NCBI GenBank assembly: GCA_023101505.1
Contig: LVZA01000001.1
Span: 1,364,001-1,428,000, forward strand
DNA: 64,000 nt
Direction of reading: 5' to 3'
DNA from: Pasteurellaceae bacterium Pebbles2
GTDB lineage: Bacteria; Pseudomonadota; Gammaproteobacteria; Enterobacterales; Pasteurellaceae
The position numbers were made by a program, and so were the translations under genes. This document shows, piece by piece, positions 49,473 to 59,505 of this stretch. Position 1 is the stretch's first letter, and the number at the start of each line of letters is the position of its first letter. The notes under the pieces are model-generated. The model was not told where the DNA came from, did no database searches, and was given only the letters and a program-made list of their open reading frames with translations.

Positions 49473-50819
49473 ATGTTAGAAAAAGTAGTTATTGCCAACC
49501 GTGGTGAAATTGCATTACGTATTTTACGTGCGTGTAAAGAACTCGGCATTAAAACTGTTGCCGTGCATTCCACCGCAGACCGTGATTTAAAACACGTTTT
49601 ATTAGCCGACGAAACCGTTTGTATCGGACCAGCTCCGTCAGCGAAAAGTTATTTAAATATCCCTGCGATTATTGCCGCTGCGGAAGTAACTGGGGCAGAT
49701 GCAATTCACCCTGGTTATGGATTTTTATCGGAGAATGCAGATTTTGCTGAGCAAGTTGAACGCTCAGGCTTCACATTTATCGGCCCAACTGCGGACGTGA
49801 TTCGCTTAATGGGCGACAAAGTTTCTGCAATCAACGCAATGAAAAAAGCAGGTGTGCCTTGCGTACCTGGTTCTGACGGCCCACTTGGCTCAGATATGGC
49901 GAAAAACAAAGAAATTGCCAAACGCATAGGTTTCCCTGTGATCATCAAAGCCTCTGGTGGCGGTGGCGGTCGTGGTATGCGTGTGGTTCGCAACGTAGAA
50001 AGCCTTGAAGAAAGCATTGCAATGACCAAAGCGGAAGCGAAAGCGGCGTTTAATAACGATATGGTGTATATGGAAAAATATTTAGAAAATCCACGCCATA
50101 TTGAAATTCAAGTTTTAGCCGACACTCACGGCAATGCAGTTTATTTGGCTGAACGTGATTGCTCAATGCAGCGTCGCCACCAAAAAGTGGTGGAAGAAGC
50201 TCCAGCACCAGGCATTAGTGAAGAATTACGCCGTGATATTGGTTCACGTTGTGCCAATGCTTGTGTGGAAATCGGCTATCGTGGTGCAGGTACATTCGAG
50301 TTTTTATACGAAAACGGCGAATTCTACTTCATCGAAATGAACACACGTATTCAAGTAGAACACCCTGTTACCGAAATGATTACAGGTATGGACTTGGTAA
50401 AAGAGCAGTTGCGTATTGCCGCTGGCTTGCCAATTTCGTTTAAACAAGAAGATGTGAAAGTCAAAGGCCACGCCATTGAATGCCGTATCAACGCTGAAGA
50501 TCCAAAAACATTCTTACCATCACCAGGAAAAGTAGCACACTTGCACTCGCCGGGTGGTTTGGGCGTGCGTTGGGATTCTCACGTTTATGCTGGCTACAGC
50601 GTGCCACCGCATTACGATTCAATGATTGCGAAGTTAATCACTTACGGCGACACCCGTGAAGTGGCGATCCGTCGTATGCAGAACGCACTTTCTGAAACCA
50701 TTATCGACGGCATCAAAACCAATATTCCGTTGCACCACTTAATTTTAGAAGATGAAAACTTCCAAAAAGGTGGCACGAATATTCATTATCTCGAGAAAAA
50801 ACTCGGCATTAGTGAATAA
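49473..50819 (+). CDS. accC: Biotin carboxylase of acetyl-CoA carboxylase
   Basis: 448 residues, ATP-grasp. AccC carboxylates biotin on AccB. The N terminus [20 protein letters not shown], glycine loop [12 protein letters not shown] near residue 159 and catalytic [14 protein letters not shown] near 288 are textbook. Terminator follows. Confidence 0.98.
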   Translation: MLEKVVIANRGEIALRILRACKELGIKTVAVHSTADRDLKHVLLADETVCIGPAPSAKSYLNIPAIIAAAEVTGADAIHPGYGFLSENADFAEQVERSGFTFIGPTADVIRLMGDKVSAINAMKKAGVPCVPGSDGPLGSDMAKNKEIAKRIGFPVIIKASGGGGGRGMRVVRNVESLEESIAMTKAEAKAAFNNDMVYMEKYLENPRHIEIQVLADTHGNAVYLAERDCSMQRRHQKVVEEAPAPGISEELRRDIGSRCANACVEIGYRGAGTFEFLYENGEFYFIEMNTRIQVEHPVTEMITGMDLVKEQLRIAAGLPISFKQEDVKVKGHAIECRINAEDPKTFLPSPGKVAHLHSPGGLGVRWDSHVYAGYSVPPHYDSMIAKLITYGDTREVAIRRMQNALSETIIDGIKTNIPLHHLILEDENFQKGGTNIHYLEKKLGISE

Positions 50820-50837
50820 TCAGCTAAGCGAAAAAAG

Positions 50838-50864
50838 AGTGGATCGATGTGATCCACTTTTTTT
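50838..50864 (+). terminator. Terminator after accC
   Basis: AGTGGATC and GATCCACT form a perfect 8-bp stem around GATGT, followed by seven Ts. It lies only 12 bases ahead of yhdT. Confidence 0.9.
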
Positions 50865-50876
50865 ATAAGGAATAAT

Positions 50877-51161
50877 ATGAACTTACAACAACGTTACAAA
50901 CAAGCGGCAAAAGAGGCTCGTTGGGCTTTGGGGCTAACCGTCGCCTATTTAATCGGCTGGTGTATTTGTGCTTATTTACCCGATAATAGTGCTGGGCCGC
51001 TCGGCTTTCCGCTCTGGTTTGAGCTTGCCTGTATTTATCTGCCGATCTTATTTGTGGTGGTGGCTTATTGGTTAATCAAAATTGTGTATCAAGACATAGA
51101 TTTAGAAATTTCGGCAAAAACTGACCGCACTTCAGCCACCGCTCAAGAGGAAAATAAGTAA
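50877..51161 (+). CDS. yhdT: YhdT-family membrane protein (DUF997)
   Basis: 94 residues with two membrane segments (about 18-36 and 50-70). Members are found directly ahead of panF in many gamma-proteobacteria; function unknown, possibly a small partner of the symporter. GWCICAYLPDN is typical. Its stop overlaps the panF start by one base. Confidence 0.9.
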   Translation: MNLQQRYKQAAKEARWALGLTVAYLIGWCICAYLPDNSAGPLGFPLWFELACIYLPILFVVVAYWLIKIVYQDIDLEISAKTDRTSATAQEENK

Positions 51162-52636
51162 TGAATTTAGGTATTATTTTCCCATTAGTGATTTATTTGG
51201 TCTTTGTTTTTGGGGCGGCACTTTATGCCTATTTAAAACGCCAAAAAGGAGATTTTCTCACCGAATATTACGTCGGTAACCGCTCGATGACAGGTTTCGT
51301 GTTGGCAATGACCACTGCTTCCACTTATGCCAGTGCCAGCTCTTTTGTCGGTGGACCTGGGGCTGCCTATAAATACGGTTTAGGTTGGGTGTTGTTGGCG
51401 ATGATCCAAGTGCCTGCGGTGTGGCTTGCACTCGGTGCGTTAGGCAAAAAATTCGCCTTGCTTTCACGAGAAAGTAACGCCCTCACCATTAACGATTTAT
51501 TACTTTATCGCTATAAAAACAAATGGTTAGTGTGGATTGCCAGCATCGCTTTGCTGATCGCTTTCTTCGCCGCAATGATGACCCAATTTATTGGCGGTGC
51601 TCGTTTGCTCTCGACGACTATCGGCATTTCTTACTCGCACGCCTTATTGATTTTCGCCCTAACCGTCGGCATTTATACCTTTATCGGCGGCTTCCGCGCG
51701 GTGGTACTAACCGACACCATTCAAGGCACTGTAATGATTTTAGGCACGCTCATTTTACTCGGCGGCGTAATTTATGCGGCAGGTGGCGTAGAAAGTGCGG
51801 TGCAAAAACTAGCAGAAATTGATCCGCAGTTAATCAGCCCAACTGGGCCAAATGAAATGCTCGGCTTCCAGTTTATGGCATCATTTTGGGTATTGGTCTG
51901 CTTCGGCGTGGTCGGGCTGCCACATACCGCCGTGCGTTGTATGGCATTCAAAGATAGTAAAGCCTTACACAGTGGAATGCTGATCGGCACGGTGATTTTA
52001 AGTTTGATTATGTTCGGAATGCACTTAGCTGGTGCGTTGGGGCGAGCGGTCATTCCCGATTTAACCATTCCCGATCAAGTCATACCAACCTTGATGTTGC
52101 AAGTGTTACCGCCCATCGTGGCAGGGATTTTTCTTGCTGCACCAATGTCGGCGATAATGTCCACTATTGATGCTCAATTAATCCAATCTTCGGCGATCTT
52201 CGTCAAAGATCTGTATTTGTCCACCAAACCTGAAATGGTACAAGATCAACGCAAAATCAGTTGGTTCTCGTCGATAATTACGCTAATTATCACCGCATTT
52301 TTAGTGTGGGCAGCACTTAATCCACCCGATATGATCATCTGGCTTAACCTATTCGCATTCGGCGGATTAGAAGCGGCATTCCTATGGGTTATCGTACTCG
52401 GCATCTACTGGGACAAAGCCAACGCCACAGGGGCAATCAGCTCAATGGTCATCGGTTTAGGCACATACATTTTTCTCACCCAAATGAAAGGCGTGGATTT
52501 AACCGCGGTTGCTGAGCCAATCCGTTATTTTGTACAAAGCGTAAAATTATTCAGCCAATTCCACGAAATCGTCCCATCGCTCGTGTGGGGATTAGTGGCG
52601 TTTTTGGTGGGGAATAGATTTGGGCGAAATGCCTAA
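51161..52636 (+). CDS. panF: Sodium/pantothenate symporter
   Basis: 491 residues, about thirteen membrane segments, solute:sodium symporter family. PanF imports pantothenate for CoA synthesis. YVGNRSMTGFVLAMT and ASASSFVGGPGAAYKYGLGW (only SSFVGGPG quoted as diagnostic) identify it. Translation is coupled to yhdT. In E. coli prmA follows panF; here prmA is 24 kb away. Confidence 0.95.
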   Translation: MNLGIIFPLVIYLVFVFGAALYAYLKRQKGDFLTEYYVGNRSMTGFVLAMTTASTYASASSFVGGPGAAYKYGLGWVLLAMIQVPAVWLALGALGKKFALLSRESNALTINDLLLYRYKNKWLVWIASIALLIAFFAAMMTQFIGGARLLSTTIGISYSHALLIFALTVGIYTFIGGFRAVVLTDTIQGTVMILGTLILLGGVIYAAGGVESAVQKLAEIDPQLISPTGPNEMLGFQFMASFWVLVCFGVVGLPHTAVRCMAFKDSKALHSGMLIGTVILSLIMFGMHLAGALGRAVIPDLTIPDQVIPTLMLQVLPPIVAGIFLAAPMSAIMSTIDAQLIQSSAIFVKDLYLSTKPEMVQDQRKISWFSSIITLIITAFLVWAALNPPDMIIWLNLFAFGGLEAAFLWVIVLGIYWDKANATGAISSMVIGLGTYIFLTQMKGVDLTAVAEPIRYFVQSVKLFSQFHEIVPSLVWGLVAFLVGNRFGRNA

Positions 52637-52641
52637 AAAAG

Positions 52642-52667
52642 AAGCCAGTTTAAACTGGCTTTTTATT
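52642..52667. terminator. Bidirectional terminator between panF and the XRE gene
   Basis: AAGCCAGTTT and AAACTGGCTT form a perfect stem with no more than a few loop bases, and T-runs follow. It overlaps the last codons of the converging XRE gene. Confidence 0.88.
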
Positions 52668-53001
52668 TTTCACGCACGGCATCTAAAAAATGAATAAAGG
52701 TACTTTTTTGATGATCTGACAATGCTTGCCATTTAATTTCCCATTCATTTTTAATTCGCTCTTCTTCCTTGCCTACACAATCTAAGAAAAACCATTCAAT
52801 CGGTGTTTTCAGAAAATTCGCAATATTAACCAAATGTGCCACATTGATTTTATTGACACCACGTTCATAACGAGAAAGTTGTTGCTGGGAAAGACCAACA
52901 TATTCTGACAGCTGATCCGCTGAATAACCTAATTCCCTGCGTTTGATTTGGATACGCTTTCCAATTAATTTATCAACAATCTCTGCGGTTAATTGCACCA
53001 T
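52663..53001 (-). CDS. XRE-family transcriptional regulator
   Basis: 112 residues from the ATG at 53001; an in-frame extension of 44 codons upstream has low-complexity content and would cross the divergent promoter. A helix-turn-helix of the Cro/C1 type spans about residues 14-70 (GKRIQIKRRELGYSADQLSEY, then SQQQLSRYERG). The C-terminal half is charged and contains no known sensor. Divergent from a barrel protein and a lipoprotein, which are its obvious candidate targets. Looks like an accessory gene. Confidence 0.85.
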   Translation of the reverse strand: MVQLTAEIVDKLIGKRIQIKRRELGYSADQLSEYVGLSQQQLSRYERGVNKINVAHLVNIANFLKTPIEWFFLDCVGKEEERIKNEWEIKWQALSDHQKSTFIHFLDAVREK

Positions 53002-53023
53002 AATTTGATCTATCCTAGGCTTT

Positions 53024-53070
53024 ACTCTTCTATGACTATTTTTTTCTTTTTTACTGGTTGATAGAAGAGT
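53024..53070. promoter_or_regulatory. Inverted repeat between the XRE gene and the barrel gene
   Basis: ACTCTTCTAT at 53024-53033 and ATAGAAGAGT at 53061-53070 are perfect complements, with partial matching outside. A further GAGTGTTACTC palindrome lies at 53091-53101. All share the AGAGT/ACTCT element, as expected for the operator of a dimeric XRE repressor. Confidence 0.55.
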
Positions 53071-53165
53071 TAATGTTGTGTAATATGAAAGAGTGTTACT
53101 CATCAATGGATTTGTTGATTGAGAAATACGCATTTCATTAACTAAGGAATTATTAGGAGATTTTT

Positions 53166-53753
53166 ATGTTTCACTTTAAAAAATTAACTTTATGCACCGC
53201 AGTTTTAGCATTGTCTAATGTGGCTGTTGCTGCTGAAAATGACATTTATGACGGTCGTTGGTTTGTGGGTGGTGGTGTAAACCTAAGCAAATTTGAAGCC
53301 GATGACTATACTTATGGCATTTCAGATGGCTCATTTAAGCCAGGTTTGGAAGCTTTAGGTGGTTACTCTTTCACATTTAGCGACAAATTTGTCGGTATGG
53401 TTGAAGCAAAACTTCGCTTAAATAATTCCAAAGCAAGCAATTTTGGTGAGGATCTTTATAAAGAGCAATATCATTTTAGTGTGAGTTATTTACAAGGTTA
53501 TAAAGTTACCGAAGATTTTATGCCGTACGCAAAATTAGGTGCTGGCTACACAAAATATGACATTGACCCAACAATTAAGGTTAATAGAAATACCGCAGGT
53601 TCTGTGGTCGTTGGGCTTGGTGCTAAATATAAGATCGCACCCAATTTATTAATGGGAGCTGAATATACTTATGGTTATTCAGGTAACAACAGTACAAATG
53701 TGATTGAGTTTAGAACTTATACTGTTGGCTTAAATGTAAGCTATCATTTCTAA
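53166..53753 (+). CDS. Outer membrane beta-barrel protein, opacity/OmpW-like size
   Basis: 195 residues with a signal peptide of about 23 residues (ending AVA-AEN). The mature 172 residues alternate in eight-strand fashion with glycine and aromatic residues and end in VSYHF, a Bam recognition ending. YDGRWFVGGGVNLSKFE and LGAGYTKYDIDP resemble the OMP_b-brl family. Function unknown: such small barrels include adhesins, porins and immune evasion proteins. Ribosome site AGGAG. A lipoprotein gene follows after 16 bases. Confidence 0.85.
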   Translation: MFHFKKLTLCTAVLALSNVAVAAENDIYDGRWFVGGGVNLSKFEADDYTYGISDGSFKPGLEALGGYSFTFSDKFVGMVEAKLRLNNSKASNFGEDLYKEQYHFSVSYLQGYKVTEDFMPYAKLGAGYTKYDIDPTIKVNRNTAGSVVVGLGAKYKIAPNLLMGAEYTYGYSGNNSTNVIEFRTYTVGLNVSYHF

Positions 53754-53769
53754 TCAATAGGGGCTGAAA

Positions 53770-54243
53770 ATGAGAAAATATTTTGCTTTATTTGCAGCAG
53801 TTGCGACATTACTTTTGAGTGGCTGTGCAACGATTGTAGGAGATAATTATCAACAATTACCTATATCATCAAACCCTGAGGGTGCTCATTTTGTTGTTAA
53901 AGATGAAATGGGTATGACTACACAACAAGGTGTAACCCCTGCAACAGTTTATCTTCCAAAAAGTACGGGTAAATATTTTGGTAAGAAAACTTATACAATT
54001 ACATTTACCAAAGCAGGTTATAAGCCATTAACATTTCCACTTGAAACAAAACCTAATGGTTGGTACATCGCAGGTAATTTAGGTTTTGGTGGTCTTCCTG
54101 GTTATTTACTTGTCGATCCGTTTAATGGCGGAATGTACACTATTCACCCTGAAACGGTAACAGTTACGTTAGCTGCTTCTAATGGGAGTGCATCAAAGGC
54201 TGAGCCAAAAGTAAAAAAATCAAAGAAATCAAAACGTCGCTAA
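53770..54243 (+). CDS. PEGA-like lipoprotein
   Basis: 157 residues. The lipobox LLSGC gives lipidated Cys19. A PEGA-like beta domain follows (SSNPEGAHFVVKDEMG near residue 38, then FTKAGYKPLTFPLE), then a hydrophobic glycine-rich hairpin (GNLGFGGLPGYLLVDPFNGGMYTI is the region; key motif PGYLLVDPF), and a lysine/serine-rich C-terminal tail (KKSKKSKRR). PEGA-type lipoproteins often bind peptidoglycan or other surface proteins. Operon partner of the barrel protein. Role unknown. Confidence 0.82.
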   Translation: MRKYFALFAAVATLLLSGCATIVGDNYQQLPISSNPEGAHFVVKDEMGMTTQQGVTPATVYLPKSTGKYFGKKTYTITFTKAGYKPLTFPLETKPNGWYIAGNLGFGGLPGYLLVDPFNGGMYTIHPETVTVTLAASNGSASKAEPKVKKSKKSKRR

Positions 54244-54284
54244 GAAATGGTGATTAGCTTCAAATGAAGAATATTTAAAGCCCT

Positions 54285-54328
54285 AAAAGTGCGGTGTGAA
54301 AACTTAAAGATTTTCCACCGCACTTTTT
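54285..54328 (+). terminator. Terminator after the lipoprotein gene (inverted uptake-signal pair)
   Basis: AAAAGTGCGGTG and CACCGCACTTTT are perfect complements with a 20-base loop and a T-run. Confidence 0.88.
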
Positions 54329-54355
54329 GTTTCAATATTTATTGTTATCTCTCAC

Positions 54356-54500
54356 AACTCCAAAGGGGTTGAACTATGCTTAACCGTGGGCATTGTCCAC
54401 GGCATAAACGTTCCTGCCTAGGGCAATGCCCTAGGTTACGCATAATGTTGCCCCTTTGGGGCAAATTCGATGGGCGTATGCCATACACCTCAACATTATT
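54356..54500. repeat. Cluster of nested hairpins upstream of purL
   Basis: Five palindromes in 145 bases: AACTCC/GGGGTT (54356-54370), CCGTGG/CCACGG (54384-54402), CCTAGGGC/GCCCTAGG (54417-54435), TTGCCCC/GGGGCAA (54448-54464) and a weaker ATGG/CCAT around 54470. A 9-bp repeat, ATAATGTTG (54442) with CAACATTAT (54491), encloses the last two. The block is GC-rich against its AT-rich surroundings. It has no T-run and no protein-coding signature. The form recalls REP-type or other non-autonomous mobile palindromic elements. Confidence 0.8.
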
Positions 54501-54544
54501 CAAAAATCCCCAAATTCCCTACCGCACTTTTTGTGAAATTTCTT

Positions 54545-54560
54545 ACGCAAACGTTTTCGT
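54545..54560 (+). promoter_or_regulatory. PurR operator of purL
   Basis: ACGCAAACGTTTTCGT matches the PurR box ACGCAAACGTTTNCGT in full. It covers the -35 region of a promoter whose -10 TATAAT lies at 54578-54583, so bound PurR would block polymerase. Confidence 0.93.
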
Positions 54561-54630
54561 TATGTTGAATTTTCCTTTATAATAGCCGAGTTTTATTATT
54601 CATACCTAATCTACGTAAGGAAAAAATCCT

Positions 54631-57600
54631 ATGTTCCAGATTTTCCGTGGCTCACCTGCCTTGTCTGAATTTCGTTTAAATCAACTTGCCACTCGCTTCC
54701 AAAAAGCGCAGTTGCCAGTCAAATCTTGCTATGCTGAATATGTGCATTTCGCGAATTTAAGTGCGGCGTTGAATGCTGATGAAACGCAAGAATTAGAAAG
54801 TTTATTGCACTACGGCCCGACCCTTGCGCAACACGAACCGCAAGGCGAGTGCTTTGTGGCCATTCCGCGTGTTGGCACGATTTCATCTTGGTCATCAAAA
54901 GCGACCGACATCGCGCATAACTGTGGTTTAGACAAAGTCGTGCGCTTGGAGCGCGGTTTGGCGTTTTATTTTGAATTTGAGAGAAAATTAACCGCGGTTG
55001 AAGAAGAACAACTTTGTGCGCATATTCACGACCGTATGATGGAAAACGTGGTGCGTGATGCAGCAGATGCGGCGAAATTATTCGATCAACAAGAGCCAAA
55101 ACCGTTTACTACCGTGGACGTGTTAAACGGCGGTCGTAAAGCCTTAGAAGAAGCAAATGTAAATTTAGGTTTGGCGTTGGCGGACGATGAAATCGATTAT
55201 TTGGTGGAAAATTTCACCGCGCTTGGACGCAATCCTGTGGACATCGAGCTTTATATGTTTGCGCAGGCGAACTCTGAACACTGCCGCCACAAAATTTTCA
55301 ATGCGGATTGGGTAATCGACGGCGAAAAACAAGAAAAATCGCTGTTCAAAATGATCAAAAATACGTTCGAGAAAACCCCTGAATACGTGCTTTCTGCTTA
55401 TAAAGACAACGCGGCAGTAATGGTTGGCTCGAAAGTAGGGCGTTTCTTCCCAGACCAAGACGGCCAATACCGTTACCACAACGAAGATGCGCACATTTTA
55501 ATGAAAGTGGAAACCCACAACCACCCAACCGCAATTTCGCCATTCCCTGGTGCGGCGACAGGTTCGGGCGGTGAAATCCGCGACGAGGGCGCAACTGGTC
55601 GTGGCGCGAAACCGAAAGCAGGTTTAGTGGGCTTTTCCGTATCAAACTTAGTGATTCCAGGTTTTGAACAGCCGTGGGAAGCTCCATTATCAAAACCAAG
55701 CCGCATTGCATCTGCCTTAGACATTATGATCGACGGCCCACTTGGCGGCGCAGCGTTCAACAACGAATTCGGTCGCCCTGCGTTATTGGGTTATTTCCGT
55801 ACTTATGAAGAAAAAGTGAACAGTTTTGCAGGCGAAGAAGTGCGCGGCTACCACAAACCAATTATGTTGGCTGGCGGTATCGGCAATATTCGCGCGGAAC
55901 ACGTACAAAAAGGCGAAATCCCAGTGGGCGCGAAATTGATTGTGCTTGGTGGCCCTGCGATGAACATCGGCTTAGGCGGTGGCGCAGCGTCATCAATGGC
56001 TTCAGGTAAATCAAAAGAAGATTTAGACTTCGCTTCCGTACAACGCGATAACCCAGAAATGGAACGTCGCTGCCAAGAAGTGATCGACCGTTGCTGGCAA
56101 ATGGGCGACGATAACCCGATTTTATTCATTCACGACGTGGGTGCTGGCGGTTTGTCGAATGCTATGCCTGAGCTTGTACACGACGGCGGTCGTGGCGGTA
56201 AATTTGAATTACGCAAAATCTTAAGCGACGAACGCGGAATGTCGCCGTTAGAAATTTGGTGTAACGAATCGCAAGAGCGTTATGTGTTAGCAGTTTCGCC
56301 TGAAAAATTAGCGTTATTTGAAGAGCTTTGCGCGCGTGAACGTGCGCCGTATGCGGTGATTGGCGAAGCGACACAAGAAGAACACTTAACCTTAAACGAC
56401 GAACATTTCAACAACAAACCAATCGATTTACCGATGGGCGTGTTGCTCGGCAAAACTCCGAAAATGACGCGCGATGTCAAATCAACCGCGGTTAAAAATG
56501 CGCCAGTTTCGCAAGACGGCATCGAGCTAAAAGACGCGCTTCACCGCGTATTGCGCTTGCCTGTGGTTGCAGAAAAAACATTCTTAATCACCATTGGCGA
56601 CCGCTCGGTAACGGGTATGGTGGCGCGCGACCAAATGGTCGGCCCGTGGCAAATTCCAGTGTCTGACGTGGCAGTAACCACCGCAGCACTTGACACTTAC
56701 CACGGTGAAGCGATGTCAATGGGTGAGCGCGCTCCAGTGGCGTTGTTAGACTTCGGTGCGTCTGCACGTTTAGCGGTAGCAGAAAGCTTAACCAACATCG
56801 CCGCAACCAATATCGGCGATTTAAAACGCATTAAATTATCGGCAAACTGGATGTCCGCCGCAGGTCATCAAGGCGAAGATGCTGGTCTTTACGAAGCCGT
56901 GAAAGCGGTGGGCGAAGAGCTTTGTCCTGCGCTAGGCTTAACCATTCCAGTGGGCAAAGACTCAATGTCGATGAAAACCACGTGGAACGAAAATGGCGAA
57001 CAAAAATCCGTAACTGCACCGTTATCATTGGTGATTTCAGCGTTCGCACGTGTAGAAGATGTACGCAAAACCGTAACCCCACAACTTCGTACCGACAAAG
57101 GCAACAGCCGCTTGTTATTGATTGATTTAGGTGAGGGTAACAATCGTTTAGGTGCAACGGCTTTAGCACAAGTCTATAAACAATTAGGCGATAAACCAGC
57201 AGACGTAGTTAATGTTGAAACCTTGAAAAACTTCTTTAACGCAATGCAATCCCTTGTTTCTGAACAAAAATTATTGGCTTACCACGACCGTTCAGATGGT
57301 GGCTTAATCGTAGCCTTGGCGGAAATGGCATTCGCAGGACATTGTGGCGTGTCAGCAGATATTAGTGCCTTGGGCGACAATGATTTAGGCGTGTTATTCA
57401 ACGAAGAATTAGGGGCGGTAATTCAAATTCGTGAAAGCGATTTAACCGCAGTGCGTGAAGTATTAACTCAGCACGGTTTAATTCATTTAACCAAAGAATT
57501 AGGCTCAGTCAGTACGGGTGATGAATTTGAAATTACTCGTGGCAATAAAGTATTACTCAGCGAAAAACGCTCTGAATTGCGTGGAATTTGGGCTGAATTA

Positions 57601-58524
57601 ACGCACCAAATGCAACGCTTACGTGATAATCCTGAATGTGCGGATCAAGAATTTGCAGCGAAAAAACAGGCTGACGACAAAGGTTTCAGTGCACATTTAA
57701 CCTATGACATCAACGAAGATGTCGCAGCACCTTATATCGCCACTGGCAAGAAACCACGCATTGCAATTTTACGTGAACAAGGTGTCAACAGCCACGTAGA
57801 AATGGCGGCAGCATTCGACCGTGCAGGCTTTGAAGCCATTGACGTTCATATGAGCGACTTACACGCAGCACGTCGTAATCTGAAAGATTTCAATGCCTTA
57901 GTGGCTTGTGGTGGCTTCTCTTATGGCGATGTATTAGGTGCAGGCGGCGGCTGGGCGAAATCTATCCTATTTAACACCGCACTTCGTGATCAATTCCAAG
58001 CATTCTTCGAGCGTGAAGACACGCTTGCATTGGGGATTTGTAACGGTTGCCAAATGATTTCAACTTTAGCGGAAATCATTCCAGGTACAGAAAACTGGCC
58101 TCGTTTCGTGCGTAATACTTCCGAGCGTTTTGAAGCTCGAGCAGCGTTAGTACGAATTAATGAAAATAATTCTCCGTGGTTCGTAGGAATGGCGGGCTCG
58201 CATATGCCAATCGCCGTATCTCACGGTGAGGGTCGAGTCGAGTTTAAACACGACAACCAGTTACAAGGCTTGCGTGATCAGGGCTTAATCGTGGCACAAT
58301 ATGTGGACAACAACATTCAGCCAACCGAAGTGTATCCAGCCAACCCGAACGGCTCGGTGGACGGTATCACAGCATTGAGCAACGCCAACGGACGTGTAGC
58401 CATTATGATGCCACACCCAGAGCGTGTATTCCGTGCGGTGAGCAACTCGTGGTATCCTGAAGATTGGAATGAAGACGGCGCGTGGACAAGATTGTTTAGA
58501 AATGCGAGAGTGTTCTTCAAATAA
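54631..58524 (+). CDS. purL: Phosphoribosylformylglycinamidine synthase
   Basis: 1297 residues, the large single-chain form. PurL makes FGAM from FGAR, glutamine and ATP in purine synthesis. The synthetase region has the FGAR-AT signature [14 protein letters not shown] near residue 213 and [13 protein letters not shown] near 313; the C-terminal glutaminase has its nucleophile Cys1137 in LGICNGCQM and the His-Glu pair in [11 protein letters not shown]. Controlled by the PurR box upstream. AAGGAAA precedes the ATG. Confidence 0.98.
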   Translation: MFQIFRGSPALSEFRLNQLATRFQKAQLPVKSCYAEYVHFANLSAALNADETQELESLLHYGPTLAQHEPQGECFVAIPRVGTISSWSSKATDIAHNCGLDKVVRLERGLAFYFEFERKLTAVEEEQLCAHIHDRMMENVVRDAADAAKLFDQQEPKPFTTVDVLNGGRKALEEANVNLGLALADDEIDYLVENFTALGRNPVDIELYMFAQANSEHCRHKIFNADWVIDGEKQEKSLFKMIKNTFEKTPEYVLSAYKDNAAVMVGSKVGRFFPDQDGQYRYHNEDAHILMKVETHNHPTAISPFPGAATGSGGEIRDEGATGRGAKPKAGLVGFSVSNLVIPGFEQPWEAPLSKPSRIASALDIMIDGPLGGAAFNNEFGRPALLGYFRTYEEKVNSFAGEEVRGYHKPIMLAGGIGNIRAEHVQKGEIPVGAKLIVLGGPAMNIGLGGGAASSMASGKSKEDLDFASVQRDNPEMERRCQEVIDRCWQMGDDNPILFIHDVGAGGLSNAMPELVHDGGRGGKFELRKILSDERGMSPLEIWCNESQERYVLAVSPEKLALFEELCARERAPYAVIGEATQEEHLTLNDEHFNNKPIDLPMGVLLGKTPKMTRDVKSTAVKNAPVSQDGIELKDALHRVLRLPVVAEKTFLITIGDRSVTGMVARDQMVGPWQIPVSDVAVTTAALDTYHGEAMSMGERAPVALLDFGASARLAVAESLTNIAATNIGDLKRIKLSANWMSAAGHQGEDAGLYEAVKAVGEELCPALGLTIPVGKDSMSMKTTWNENGEQKSVTAPLSLVISAFARVEDVRKTVTPQLRTDKGNSRLLLIDLGEGNNRLGATALAQVYKQLGDKPADVVNVETLKNFFNAMQSLVSEQKLLAYHDRSDGGLIVALAEMAFAGHCGVSADISALGDNDLGVLFNEELGAVIQIRESDLTAVREVLTQHGLIHLTKELGSVSTGDEFEITRGNKVLLSEKRSELRGIWAELTHQMQRLRDNPECADQEFAAKKQADDKGFSAHLTYDINEDVAAPYIATGKKPRIAILREQGVNSHVEMAAAFDRAGFEAIDVHMSDLHAARRNLKDFNALVACGGFSYGDVLGAGGGWAKSILFNTALRDQFQAFFEREDTLALGICNGCQMISTLAEIIPGTENWPRFVRNTSERFEARAALVRINENNSPWFVGMAGSHMPIAVSHGEGRVEFKHDNQLQGLRDQGLIVAQYVDNNIQPTEVYPANPNGSVDGITALSNANGRVAIMMPHPERVFRAVSNSWYPEDWNEDGAWTRLFRNARVFFK

Positions 58525-58536
58525 TCTTTATTTTAG

Positions 58537-58567
58537 GAAACGAACCTTTGGGTTCGTTTCTGTTTTT
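58537..58567 (+). terminator. Terminator after purL
   Basis: GAAACGAACC and GGTTCGTTTC form a perfect 10-bp stem with a TTTG loop, followed by TGTTTTT. Confidence 0.9.
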
Positions 58568-58603
58568 AGTACAATTCATTAAATGACTTGCTTAGGAAAA
58601 ATA

Positions 58604-59503
58604 ATGAACATCACAATTCTTGACGGCGGTATGAGCCGTGAACTTATGCGCTTAAATGCGCCATTTCGCCAGCCTGAATGGTCTGCCTTATCGTTAATTG
58701 AAAAACCAAGTGCGGTGCAGCAGGTTCACCAAGAATTTATTGCCGCAGGGGCGGAAGTGATTACCACCAACAGCTATGCCGTTGTGCCTTTTCATATTGG
58801 TGAACAACGTTTTCATTCCGACGGCAAAATGTTAGCGGAGCGAGCTGGGCGTTTAGCCAAAAGTGCGGTGCAAAATTCACCAGTTTTGAACACAAAAATT
58901 GCAGGTTCTCTGCCGCCAATGTTTGGCTCATATCGTGCAGATTTAATCCAAGCTGACCGCTTTGCCGACATCGCTCAGCCGATTATTGACGGCTTATCGC
59001 CTTATGTGGATATTTGGTTATGCGAAACGCAAAGTGCGATTATCGAGCCAGTTTCGATCCAAAAATTACTGCCTAAGGACAATCGTCCGTTATGGGTTTC
59101 TTTCACTTTAACTGACGACAAGCCAACCCCAGAGCCGCAATTACGTTCGAGGGAAAGTGTGCAAAGTGCGGTGGAAAAAATGATTGAAATTGGCGTTTCT
59201 GCCATTTTATTTAACTGCTGCCAGCCCGAAGTGATTGAGCAAGCCTTGGCAATCACGAAAAATGTGTTGCAACAACATCAAGCAAACCATATCCGCACAG
59301 GTGCTTATGCCAACGCTTTTGCTCCACAACCTGAAGATGCCACAGCTAACGACGGTTTAGATGAAGTCCGCAAAGATCTTGACCCACAAAGCTATCTTGC
59401 TTGGGCAAAAAAATGGACAGCCCAAGGCGCAAGCATTATTGGTGGCTGCTGCGGAATTGGCGTGGAATATATTGATGTATTGGCGAAAAATTTAAAGGAA
59501 TAA
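58604..59503 (+). CDS. mmuM: Homocysteine S-methyltransferase family protein
   Basis: 299 residues from the ATG at 58604 (AGGAAAA upstream). The zinc-binding cysteines are in FNCCQPE near residue 206 and the GGCCGIG near the C terminus; [12 protein letters not shown] is the N-terminal family motif. MmuM-type enzymes transfer a methyl group from S-methylmethionine or SAM to homocysteine. No S-methylmethionine permease is adjacent, so the methyl donor is uncertain. The gene is followed by fic after two bases. Confidence 0.8.
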   Translation: MNITILDGGMSRELMRLNAPFRQPEWSALSLIEKPSAVQQVHQEFIAAGAEVITTNSYAVVPFHIGEQRFHSDGKMLAERAGRLAKSAVQNSPVLNTKIAGSLPPMFGSYRADLIQADRFADIAQPIIDGLSPYVDIWLCETQSAIIEPVSIQKLLPKDNRPLWVSFTLTDDKPTPEPQLRSRESVQSAVEKMIEIGVSAILFNCCQPEVIEQALAITKNVLQQHQANHIRTGAYANAFAPQPEDATANDGLDEVRKDLDPQSYLAWAKKWTAQGASIIGGCCGIGVEYIDVLAKNLKE

Positions 59504-59505
59504 GA

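Noticed and set aside
52663-54500. Prophage or integrative element remnant
   Set aside because: An XRE regulator alone is not evidence. No integrase, tRNA junction, direct repeat or structural phage gene is seen.
54376-54582. 68-codon reading frame upstream of purL
   Set aside because: It runs through the hairpin cluster and the PurR box and lacks a ribosome site. Its composition reflects the palindromes.
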